Origin: Planctomycetota bacterium
GTDB taxonomy: Bacteria > Planctomycetota > PLA2
Length of the DNA stretch: 6,376 nt
Reading direction: 5' to 3'
Assembly: GCA_023150495.1 (NCBI GenBank)
Contig: JAKLKT010000182.1
Span: forward strand, 1 to 6,376
The notes under the pieces: generated by a model
Told to the model about the DNA's origin: nothing
Database searches by the model: none
The model's input: the letters and a program-made list of their open reading frames with translations, nothing else
Made by a program: the position numbers and the translations under genes
Part shown: positions 1-5,482 of the stretch, piece after piece
How the letters are laid out: each line of letters opens with the position of its first letter
Numbering within the stretch: position 1 is the first letter of the stretch

Positions 1-341
1 CCCTGATCGCGCTCGCGCGCGACGTCGTGCTCGCGGCCGAGGTGCGGGATCTCATCGCCCGGCTCGTCCTCGCGACGCACCCGGAGGGGAAGGGCGCGCC
101 CGAGTCCGTGCGCCGCTACGTGCGCCACGGCGCGAGCCCCCGCGGCGCGCTCGCGATCGCGCTCGGACTGAAGGCGCGCGCGCTGATGGCCGGCCGCCCG
201 CACGCGGAGCGGGGCGAGATCCCCGCGCTCTTCAAGCCGGCGCTCCGCCACCGGCTGGGCCTCAACTTCGAGGCCGAGGCGGAGGGCGTGACGAGCGACC
301 AGATCCTCGGGGACGTCCTCGCCGCCGTGCCGCTCCGGTAG
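1..341 (+). CDS. MoxR-family AAA+ ATPase, C-terminal part only
   Basis: The 5' part lies outside the window; the first full codon is at base 3 and 112 residues are visible before the TAG. The fragment is the helical lid of a MoxR AAA+ ATPase. It has the sensor-2 motif GASPRG (visible residues 43-48, with the Arg that contacts bound nucleotide), then a helix rich in Ala/Leu with KARAL, and near the end LRHRLGLNFEAEAEG, which is the family's usual C-terminal block. Walker A and B are upstream and cannot be seen. MoxR proteins are thought to act as chaperone-like ATPases in maturation of enzymes or surface complexes, often with a VWA or DUF58 partner. No DUF58 gene follows here, so a partner, if any, must lie upstream. 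The family call is firm; the substrate is unknown. Confidence 0.9.
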   Translation, partial: LIALARDVVLAAEVRDLIARLVLATHPEGKGAPESVRRYVRHGASPRGALAIALGLKARALMAGRPHAERGEIPALFKPALRHRLGLNFEAEAEGVTSDQILGDVLAAVPLR

Positions 342-399
342 CGTCCATCTTTTTCACCGTTCGGCCCCCGGGGCCCCCCCGTTTCCTCCCGCGGGCGCG

Positions 400-428
400 T
401 TGCCGCCTCCTGCCCGCGCGCCTATCCT
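400..428 (+). promoter_or_regulatory. Sigma70-like promoter of the propeller lipoprotein gene
   Basis: A -35 box TTGCCG (400-405) is separated by exactly 17 bases from a -10 box TATCCT (423-428). Transcription would start near 434-436, about 20 bases before the start codon at 456 and just before its Shine-Dalgarno sequence. The same geometry (TTGCGG, 17 bases, TAGTCT) recurs before the gene at 3368, which supports both. This is a motif match by eye, not a measured start. Confidence 0.5.
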
Positions 429-442
429 TGGTGATTCCAAGG
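426..442. promoter_or_regulatory. Perfect 6-bp dyad over -10 box and start site
   Basis: CCTTGG (426-431) and CCAAGG (437-442) form a perfect inverted repeat around TGATT. The left arm overlaps the last bases of the proposed -10 box. The right arm overlaps the first bases of the Shine-Dalgarno sequence AAGGGAGG (439-446). Because the predicted RNA starts inside the dyad, it is more likely a protein-binding site on DNA than an RNA hairpin. If transcription starts further upstream, it could instead be a hairpin that hides the ribosome site. Confidence 0.35.
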
Positions 443-455
443 GAGGGTTCCAACC

Positions 456-1823
456 ATGCGGAAGAGGGTCCTCGGCCTGCTCGCGCTCGGGTTCCTCGCG
501 GCCTGCGACGGCCGCGACACGTTCGGCGCGTCGCTCGCGACGCTCAGCGGCGCGCCGCGGCGCATCGCGGGCACCGGCGATCTGCGCGAGCCGCGCTTCA
601 CCTCGAGCCTGAGCCTCTTCCTGACCGTCACCGACGGCGGCCAGCCGAACCTCGTCTTCCTCGTCAACGGCGCGAACCTCGACTGGGCGCCGGTGAGCTT
701 CCGGATGCCTCCCGCGGGCACGCCCTCCGCGCCGACGCCGGTCGGCGAGGCGCTGATCGAGGACTTCGTGACGCCCGACGACGACAGCTCGAGCGGGTCG
801 GTGGACGGCGCCACGCGTTACGCCGTCTTCCTCTCGCAGGCGTCGAACCTCCTCGACCCCCTGAGCGGCGTCCCCTTCTACCGCGACTCGACGCAGGCGT
901 TCGTGAAGGACCTCGCGACGGGCGAGAACTTCCTCGTCTCGATGGGCGTCGACGGCCTGCCCGCGAACCACGACGTGACCTCCGCGTTCCTGGGCGGCAA
1001 CGGCCGCTTCGTCGTCTTCGCCACGCGCGCGACGAACCTCTACGAGCCGGGGAGCCCGAACGAGACGCCCAACGGGGCGTCCCAGATCTACGTATGGGAC
1101 CTCCTCGGCGGCACGCTCGAGCTCGTGACCACGTCGGACGGCTTCTCGCCCGCGAGGGGCGACAGCTCGGACGCGGTGATCACGCCCGACGGGCGCTACG
1201 TGGCGTTCGTCTCGGACGCGGCGGACCTTGTCGGCGACGACACGAACGGTTCCTCCGACGTCTTCCTCTACGACCGCGCGACGAAGTCCATGCAGCGGGT
1301 GAGCGTCGCGACCGGGGGCCTGCAGCTCTACGTCCGCGCGCGCGAGCCGGCGATCTCGGAGGACGGCAGCGTCGTCGCCTTCACCGCGGTGAACGCCGTG
1401 GCGGGCGGACCGCGCCAGGTCTACGTCAACGACCTCGCCACCGGCACGACGACGAACGTGTCGCGAGGCCCGGCGGACCCGGGCGACGACGACAGCTCGG
1501 GCCCCTCCCTCTCGGCCAGCGGCCGGTTCGTGGCCTTCGCGTCCGCGGCGGGCAACCTCGCGAGCGACGACATCGAGGGCTTCACCGACGTGTTCGTCTT
1601 CGACCGCTCCACGGGCCAGCTCGCGCGCGCGAGCATCGACGCGGACGGCACGGGCGGCGGCGACGGCGACTCGTGGTCTCCCTCTCTCTCGGCGGACGGG
1701 CAGTTCCTCGCCTACATCAGCGAGGCAAGGAACGTGGCGCCGGACGACCCGTCGAGGCTCGAGGGCGACGCGAACGGCCTCGCGAACCTGATCGTCGTGG
1801 CGCAGCCCTTCGCGATCCCGTAG
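456..1823 (+). CDS. TolB/PD40-type six-bladed beta-propeller lipoprotein
   Basis: A 455-residue exported protein of unknown function. Residues 1-16 are a lipoprotein signal (basic MRKR, hydrophobic core, lipobox LAAC), so Cys17 should be lipidated. Residue 18 is Asp, which in E. coli would hold the protein in the inner membrane, though the rule varies by phylum. After a poorly recognised stretch (about 26-105), six related blades follow at about 107-157, 174-226, 236-283, 295-337, 347-393 and 406-450. Each follows the pattern SxDGRFVAFxSxAxNL, an acidic loop, DVFVYDR-TG, xxRVS. This is the PD40/TolB-like repeat, likely a closed six-bladed propeller. Acidic DDDSS and GDDTNG loops at blade edges could bind metal (inference). 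The ATG at 456 is supported by AAGGGAGG nine bases upstream and by the signal peptide. Such propellers often bind ligands or proteins at the cell surface; none is identifiable here. Confidence 0.85.
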   Translation: MRKRVLGLLALGFLAACDGRDTFGASLATLSGAPRRIAGTGDLREPRFTSSLSLFLTVTDGGQPNLVFLVNGANLDWAPVSFRMPPAGTPSAPTPVGEALIEDFVTPDDDSSSGSVDGATRYAVFLSQASNLLDPLSGVPFYRDSTQAFVKDLATGENFLVSMGVDGLPANHDVTSAFLGGNGRFVVFATRATNLYEPGSPNETPNGASQIYVWDLLGGTLELVTTSDGFSPARGDSSDAVITPDGRYVAFVSDAADLVGDDTNGSSDVFLYDRATKSMQRVSVATGGLQLYVRAREPAISEDGSVVAFTAVNAVAGGPRQVYVNDLATGTTTNVSRGPADPGDDDSSGPSLSASGRFVAFASAAGNLASDDIEGFTDVFVFDRSTGQLARASIDADGTGGGDGDSWSPSLSADGQFLAYISEARNVAPDDPSRLEGDANGLANLIVVAQPFAIP

Positions 1824-1863
1824 CCCGCGCTCATCCCGGGTGAGGGGGCGCGGGGGAGAGGGG

Positions 1864-1872
1864 TGCTAGATT
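1864..1872 (+). promoter_or_regulatory. Extended -10 promoter of the glycosyltransferase gene
   Basis: TGCTAGATT has the extended -10 layout (TG, one base, hexamer TAGATT at 1867-1872). There is no convincing -35 box at the usual distance; the region upstream is G-rich. Transcription would begin around 1879-1881, which is the GTG start codon at 1881 itself. This suggests a leaderless mRNA and argues against the earlier GTG at 1863, which would lie upstream of the RNA. Confidence 0.42.
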
Positions 1873-1880
1873 GGCGCCCC

Positions 1881-2678
1881 GTGAGGAGCATCTCCCTCGT
1901 CGCCGCCGCCTACAACGAGGTCCTGAACCTCGAGGCGCTCTACGCGCGGGTCAGGGAGGTCATGGGCGACGGGCGGCCGTGGGAGCTGATCCTCGTCGAC
2001 GATGGAAGCACAGACGGCTCGCAGGACCTCATCCGGAAGCTCTCGGAGAAGGACCCCCGCGTCTACGGGATCTTCTTCGCGAGGAACTGCGGCCAGACCG
2101 CGGCGCTGGCGACGGGGATCAGGTCGGCGAAGGGCGATCTCGTGGCGACGCTCGACGCGGACCTCCAGAACGACCCCGCCGACCTGCCGAAGCTCGAGGC
2201 GATGCTCGGGACGAACGACGCGGTCGTCGGCTACCGGCAGAAGCGGCAGGACAACCTCCTCCGCCGCGTGAGCACGAAGATCGCGAACGGCGTCCGCAAC
2301 CGGCTCACCGGCGACACGATCCGCGACACCGGCTGCCCGCTCAAGCTCTTCCGCCGCGAGGCGATCCAGTCGATCGCGCTCTTCGAGGGGATGCACCGCT
2401 TCTTCCCCACGCTCCTCCGGTACCACGGCTACACGGTGGTCGAGTGCCCGGTGTCCCACCGGCCGCGCGTGGCCGGCGTGAGCAAGTACGGGGTCATGAA
2501 CCGCGTGTTCAAGTCGCTCCGCGACCTCTTCGCCGTGCGCTGGATGCGCTCGCGGCTGATCAAGCCTCCGATCGCGGGCACGACGGCGAGACATCCCCTC
2601 GGCCCCGGCGCGGACGAGTCGCCAAGGGTCCTCGAGGAGCCCGACGACGGCCCGCGCGAATCCGCGGCGCGGCTCTAG
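1881..2678 (+). CDS. Family 2 glycosyltransferase, polyprenyl-phosphate type (DPM1/ArnC-like)
   Basis: A GT-A-fold inverting transferase that likely moves a sugar from a nucleotide donor to polyprenyl phosphate or a related lipid at the cytoplasmic face of the membrane. Counting from the upstream in-frame GTG at 1863 (271 residues; 265 from 1881), motifs in order are AAAYNE at 14-19, VDDGSTDGS at 45-53, ARNCGQTAA at 73-81, the metal-binding DADLQNDP at 98-105, RDTGCPLKLFRR at 154-165, HRFFPTLLRYHGY at 178-190 and GVSKYG at 205-210. These are the full set for the DPM1/GtrB/ArnC group. Unlike GtrB and ArnC it has no C-terminal membrane helices; the last 35-40 residues are Pro-, Asp- and Arg-rich and probably disordered, so it resembles the soluble DPM1 form. 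The start at 1881 is preferred because of the -10 box TAGATT; 1863 has a G-rich upstream and remains possible. Sugar and acceptor cannot be told. Confidence 0.88.
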   Translation: MRSISLVAAAYNEVLNLEALYARVREVMGDGRPWELILVDDGSTDGSQDLIRKLSEKDPRVYGIFFARNCGQTAALATGIRSAKGDLVATLDADLQNDPADLPKLEAMLGTNDAVVGYRQKRQDNLLRRVSTKIANGVRNRLTGDTIRDTGCPLKLFRREAIQSIALFEGMHRFFPTLLRYHGYTVVECPVSHRPRVAGVSKYGVMNRVFKSLRDLFAVRWMRSRLIKPPIAGTTARHPLGPGADESPRVLEEPDDGPRESAARL

Positions 2679-2704
2679 GGTCCGGCCGCCCCGGCCCCCG
2701 GTGG

Positions 2705-3262
2705 TCAGGTCGCCGCGAGGATCCCCACCATGCGCTCGACGGCGCGGAGCTGCCTCTCGTAGGGCAGCGGCTCCGCGGCCAGCGCGAGGTCGGGCGTCGG
2801 CGGCATGTGGACGAAGCCGCACGGCACGGGCCTGTTCCCGAGCTTGTGCCGCGCGAGGTAGAACGCAGCGTTGCAGAGATACCCGCCCGCGGTGAGCGAG
2901 TACTCGACCGGGAGCCCCTCCCGCTGGAGCGCGCCGTGCATCGCCTCGAGGGGCAGCGTCGAGAAGTAGGCCGCGGGGCCCCCGGGCACGACCTCGCTCC
3001 CCCGAGGCACGGTGCCCGCGTTGTCGGGCCTCTCGGAGTCGCGGAAGTTGATCGCCACGCGCTCGAGGCTGATCCGCGGCCTTCCGACCGCTAGGCCCAG
3101 GAGCAGCACCGCCCGGGGCCCTTTCGCGAGGAGCCCGTCGAGCGCGGGTCCCACCCGGGCGTAGTCCACGGGCAGGACGGCGCCGCTGAGCGCGAGCGCG
3201 ATCTCCCCCGTCGGGTTCCTCCCGAGGCCGCCGAACGGCTCGAATCCGGTGACGAGGATCAT
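2705..3262 (-). CDS. pcp: Pyroglutamyl-peptidase I (peptidase family C15)
   Basis: A cytoplasmic cysteine peptidase that removes N-terminal pyroglutamate from peptides. The start is fixed by the classic N-terminus MILVTGFEPFGG (residues 1-12). The catalytic triad is complete: Glu67 in ISLERVAINFRD, Cys130 in TAGGYLCN and His152 in GFVHMP. The PGGPAAYFSTLP block (93-104) is also typical. At 185 residues it is shorter than the usual 200-215. The shortening falls between the N-terminal motif and the central LGLAVGRP, and at the C-terminus. The active-site loop reads TAGGYLCN where most members have TAGTYVCN. No clear Shine-Dalgarno lies close to the ATG (GGAGG is 22 bases away). It ends 26 bases from the convergent glycosyltransferase and is divergent from the STAS gene. 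Confidence 0.9.
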   Translation of the reverse strand: MILVTGFEPFGGLGRNPTGEIALALSGAVLPVDYARVGPALDGLLAKGPRAVLLLGLAVGRPRISLERVAINFRDSERPDNAGTVPRGSEVVPGGPAAYFSTLPLEAMHGALQREGLPVEYSLTAGGYLCNAAFYLARHKLGNRPVPCGFVHMPPTPDLALAAEPLPYERQLRAVERMVGILAAT

Positions 3263-3307
3263 GCGCGGACCGGGCCGCCCGGGGCCTCCGCGCGGGGCAG
3301 GCCGCGA

Positions 3308-3336
3308 TTGCGGCCCGGCGGCAGGAATGGTAGTCT
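3308..3336 (+). promoter_or_regulatory. Sigma70-like promoter of the STAS-permease pair
   Basis: -35 box TTGCGG (3308-3313), exactly 17 bases, -10 box TAGTCT (3331-3336), giving a start near 3343 and a leader of about 25 bases with AAGGAAGGG (3355-3363) before the ATG at 3368. A small dyad GGCCGC-GATT-GCGGCC (3300-3315) overlaps the -35 box and might be an operator, though such dyads are common at this GC content. Confidence 0.5.
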
Positions 3337-3356
3337 CGCCCCCCTCCCGTAGCCAA
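3327..3356 (-). promoter_or_regulatory. Possible divergent promoter for pcp
   Basis: On the minus strand, TTGGCT (complement of 3351-3356) is followed after 18 bases by TACCAT (complement of 3327-3332). Each box matches four of six consensus bases. The -10 shares bases 3331-3332 with the + strand -10 box, so the two promoters could not be occupied together. The implied leader of about 57 bases is long. This is a weak call. Confidence 0.25.
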
Positions 3357-3367
3357 GGAAGGGCCGG

Positions 3368-4135
3368 ATGAAGATCGAACGCAAACAGGTGGGTGACATC
3401 CACATCATCTCGTTCGCGGGGGAGTTCGACGCGTTCAACCTCCCGACCGTGAGCGAGAAGATCGACGCCTTCATCGAGAAGGGGGGCACCCGCCTCGCCT
3501 TCAACCTGAGGAACCTCCGGTTCATCAACTCGTCGGCGCTCGGGTACTTCGTGAAGACCGCGAAGCGCGTCAAGGAGTACGACGGCGAGCTGGTCCTCTC
3601 CGACCCCTCCAAGTTCGTCCAGACGACGGTCAAGACGCTCGGCATCGACCAGATCTTCAAGATCTTCCCGGACGACGGCGAGGCGGTGAAGTACTTCCAG
3701 GGCGCGGGCGGGAAGCAGGCGGTCACGGGCGAGGGGATCCCGGTCGACGAGAAGCTGCTCGGCTCGACCACGATGTTCTTCCGCCTGATCGACGCTCCCG
3801 AGACGATGGCCGTCGGGAAGATCCTCTCGATCTACGAGGACGGCCCCACCTTCAAGTACCCCTCCGACCCGGACAAGGTGAAGATCGACCCGGACGACCT
3901 GCTCATCGGCAGGAAGCTCTGGATCAAGTTCCGCCAGCCGTTCCTCGACCAGGAGCGCTTCTTCGAGATGGAGGCGGAGATCACGATGGCGGTCGACCTC
4001 GACGACGCCGACGGCGCCGCGAAGTACCGGCTCCGCTACACGAAGATCAACGAGAACGACCGGAAGGTCCTCGAGCAGTTCGTGAAGGACCAGGACCAGT
4101 TCCGCAAGTACGGGCGTCCGCAGCAGCCCGATTAG
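3368..4135 (+). CDS. STAS-domain protein with C-terminal degenerate PilZ-like domain
   Basis: A 255-residue cytoplasmic protein with no membrane segment or signal. Residues 1-110 form a STAS domain of the anti-sigma-factor antagonist type: the FAGEFDAFNLPTV opening, LAFNLRNLRFINSSALGYFV in the middle, then DPSKFVQTTVKTLGIDQIFKIF. Ser56 aligns with the phosphorylated Ser of SpoIIAA (DSSGLG there, NSSALG here; the preceding Asp is Asn). After a linker, residues about 131-250 resemble a PilZ domain: GKILSIYEDGPTF (150-162) sits where PilZ has its D/NxSxxG motif, and YRLRYTKINENDRKVLEQFV (220-239) matches the usual PilZ C-terminal strand and helix. The RxxxR motif and the exact D/NxSxxG are absent, so c-di-GMP binding is doubtful. 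It is probably a phospho-switch or scaffold regulator. The ATG follows AAGGAAGGG closely. STAS is secure; the PilZ-like assignment is inferred. Confidence 0.85.
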   Translation: MKIERKQVGDIHIISFAGEFDAFNLPTVSEKIDAFIEKGGTRLAFNLRNLRFINSSALGYFVKTAKRVKEYDGELVLSDPSKFVQTTVKTLGIDQIFKIFPDDGEAVKYFQGAGGKQAVTGEGIPVDEKLLGSTTMFFRLIDAPETMAVGKILSIYEDGPTFKYPSDPDKVKIDPDDLLIGRKLWIKFRQPFLDQERFFEMEAEITMAVDLDDADGAAKYRLRYTKINENDRKVLEQFVKDQDQFRKYGRPQQPD

Positions 4136-4155
4136 CAGGGGGTCCGGGGGCACGC

Positions 4156-4887
4156 GTGGAGCCCCTCGAGGCGTTCGTCCTCGCCGCGGCCGGCCTCGTC
4201 GCCGGGTTCCTCAACACCCTCGCGGGGGGCGGCTCCGCCGTGACGATCCCCGCGCTCGAGTGGGCCACGGGCAGCGCGGGCCTCGCGAACGCTACGAACC
4301 GGATCGCGATCCTCTTCCAGAACGTCGCGGGCGTCGCGGGCTTCGCGACGGGCCGGGCGGTCCCCTTCCGCCTCGCGCTCAGGCTCGCCGTCCCGGCGAC
4401 GATCGGGGGGATCTCGGGGGCGTGGGTCGCGGCGCGCCTCTCCGAGGGGGCGATGCGCGTCGCGCTCGCCGTCTCGATCGCCTTCGTCGCCGCGAGCGCG
4501 TTCGTCCGTCCCCCCCGCACCCCCCCTCTTCGCTCGCCGTGGACGGAGATCGCGTTCCTGCTCGTGGGCTTCTACACGGGCTTCGTGCAGGTCGGCGTGG
4601 GCTTCCTGCTCCTCGCCTGCCTCGTCGGCGGCCTGTCGCTCGACCTCGTGCGCGCGAACGCGGCGAAGGTGTTCATCGTGCTCGTGGCGACCGTGCCGAG
4701 CCTCCTCGTCTTCCTCGGCGAACGGAAGCTCGCGTGGGCCCCGGGGCTCGTGTGCGCGTGCGGCAACGTGGGCGGCGCGTGGATCGCGTCGCGCCTCGCG
4801 GTGAAGCGCGGCGGCGAATGGATCCGCTGGGTGATCGCCCTCGCCGCCACCGTCGCCATCGCCAAGCTCCTCCTCCTGCCCTCCTGA
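4156..4887 (+). CDS. TauE/SafE-family membrane permease
   Basis: A 243-residue inner-membrane protein of the TauE/SafE (DUF81) family, whose members are linked to export or uptake of sulfite, sulfoacetate and other small organic anions. It shows the family's two-half layout. The first half opens with AGFLNTLAGGGSAVTIPAL (15-33) followed by ANATNRIAI (44-52). The second opens with VGFYTGFVQVGVGF (137-150) and the helix RANAAKVFIVLVATV (166-180). About eight hydrophobic segments can be picked out, with a Pro/Arg-rich cytoplasmic loop between the halves (118-128). The GTG start is 20 bases after the STAS gene stop, with only G-runs as a ribosome site, so it is probably co-transcribed. The substrate cannot be read from the sequence. 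Operon pairing with a STAS protein is suggestive, since STAS domains regulate SulP anion transporters, but TauE is unrelated to SulP. Confidence 0.88.
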   Translation: MEPLEAFVLAAAGLVAGFLNTLAGGGSAVTIPALEWATGSAGLANATNRIAILFQNVAGVAGFATGRAVPFRLALRLAVPATIGGISGAWVAARLSEGAMRVALAVSIAFVAASAFVRPPRTPPLRSPWTEIAFLLVGFYTGFVQVGVGFLLLACLVGGLSLDLVRANAAKVFIVLVATVPSLLVFLGERKLAWAPGLVCACGNVGGAWIASRLAVKRGGEWIRWVIALAATVAIAKLLLLPS

Positions 4888-4910
4888 GCTGATCTTTTCC
4901 GGAATCGGGC

Positions 4911-4943
4911 GTTGCAAGTCGCTTCCTGGCAAGGACTTGCGGC
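4911..4943. repeat. Inverted repeat, outer arms GCAAGTC/GACTTGC
   Basis: GCAAGTC (4914-4920) pairs perfectly with GACTTGC (4934-4940) across a 13-base loop. Two G-T pairs and one G-C pair (4911-4913 with 4941-4943) extend the stem to ten. The loop itself contains a small CTT/AAG pairing. It lies between two convergent genes and has no T-run, so it is not a standard intrinsic terminator. It is immediately followed by the second, stronger palindrome. Confidence 0.6.
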
Positions 4944-4948
4944 AGAAG

Positions 4949-4970
4949 GGTGCGGCACTCGTGCCGCACC
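4949..4970. repeat. Perfect 10-bp palindrome at the 3' end of the DUF1572 gene
   Basis: GGTGCGGCAC (4949-4958) and GTGCCGCACC (4961-4970) are perfect complements separated by TC, so in RNA a nine-pair stem with a four-base loop. The right arm includes base 4970, the last base of the minus-strand stop codon. No U-tract follows in either direction. It may work as a 3' stabilising or Rho-linked structure for both convergent transcripts, or be half of a REP-like element together with the repeat at 4911-4943. Confidence 0.65.
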
Positions 4971-5482
4971 TACGGGCGCTTGTAACGGCCCTCGCGGTGC
5001 TCCTTCGACATCCCCTTCGGGATCGAGAGCGACTGCCAGAGGGTGCCCCTCCTCGAACGCGCGAGCTGGACGATCTGGCCCACGTGGTAGGCGTAGTGCG
5101 ACACCTGCCGGAGGATCGCGTCGAGCACCGTCAGCGGCTCGCCGCGGATCCGCACGGTGCGGCCGAGGTCCGCGTCGCCGAGCGCCCCCACCGCGCCGAG
5201 GCAGACGCGCCACGCCTCCTCCCACCGCTCGCGAAGCTCGCTTGCGGCGAGCGCCTGCGGATCGAACTCGGCATCGCGGTCGCGCGAGGCCTTCTCGCCG
5301 TCCGTCGTGAGGAAATCCGTCCAGCGCGAGAGCATGTTGCCGTGGAGGTGCTGCACGAGGATCGCGACGCTGTTCGACTCCGCGTCCGGCCGCCAGTGCC
5401 AGTCGACCTCCGAGACCTGGTCGAGCGCGCGGTCGCCGAGCTTCTTCGTCCGCCGGAGCTCGAAGAGGAGCTCCTGGATCAC
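4970..5482 (-). CDS. DinB-fold protein of the DUF1572 family
   Basis: A 170-residue soluble four-helix-bundle protein of the DinB/YfiT superfamily, DUF1572 branch. Seen directly: NSVAILVQHLHGNMLSRW (37-54) with TDFLTTDGEK after it, and HYAYHVGQIVQLAR (129-142). His45, His129 and His133 occupy the places of the superfamily's three metal ligands, so it probably binds a divalent metal. The C-terminal SLSIPKGMSKEH is also typical of DUF1572. DinB-like proteins include thiol-dependent transferases and proteins of unknown reaction; the substrate cannot be assigned. The GTG start (complement of 5480-5482) overlaps the aroB stop by three bases in GTGA and has AAGGAG eight bases upstream, so the start is well supported. 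The same frame stays open far upstream, but that is aroB shadow. Confidence 0.85.
   Translation of the reverse strand: MIQELLFELRRTKKLGDRALDQVSEVDWHWRPDAESNSVAILVQHLHGNMLSRWTDFLTTDGEKASRDRDAEFDPQALAASELRERWEEAWRVCLGAVGALGDADLGRTVRIRGEPLTVLDAILRQVSHYAYHVGQIVQLARSRRGTLWQSLSIPKGMSKEHREGRYKRP

Noticed and set aside
363..375. GGCCCC-C-GGGGCC palindrome after the MoxR gene as a terminator
   Set aside because: A one-base loop cannot form without opening the stem, the following run is C rather than T, and it looks like homopolymer GC background.
428..1843. A long + strand open frame overlapping the lipoprotein gene
   Set aside because: It is Arg- and Gly-rich with no family features, while the other frame has a lipobox and PD40 repeats. 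It is a high-GC shadow frame.
2684..2696. GC hairpin (GGCCG-CCC-CGGCC) between the convergent glycosyltransferase and pcp as a terminator
   Set aside because: The stem is only five pairs, there is no T-tract on either strand, and such stems are common at this base composition.
1866..3356. A nearly 500-codon minus-strand frame opposite the glycosyltransferase and overlapping pcp
   Set aside because: Its composition is Arg/Ala-rich low-complexity, and both real genes are explained in other frames.
3263..4153. N-terminal extension of pcp through the STAS gene in the same minus-strand frame
   Set aside because: The canonical Pcp N-terminus begins exactly at the ATG at 3262. The upstream part is the reverse shadow of the STAS gene.
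4132..4932. Long minus-strand frame opposite the TauE/SafE gene
   Set aside because: The product is a charged low-complexity sequence. The + strand frame has clear transmembrane segments and family motifs.
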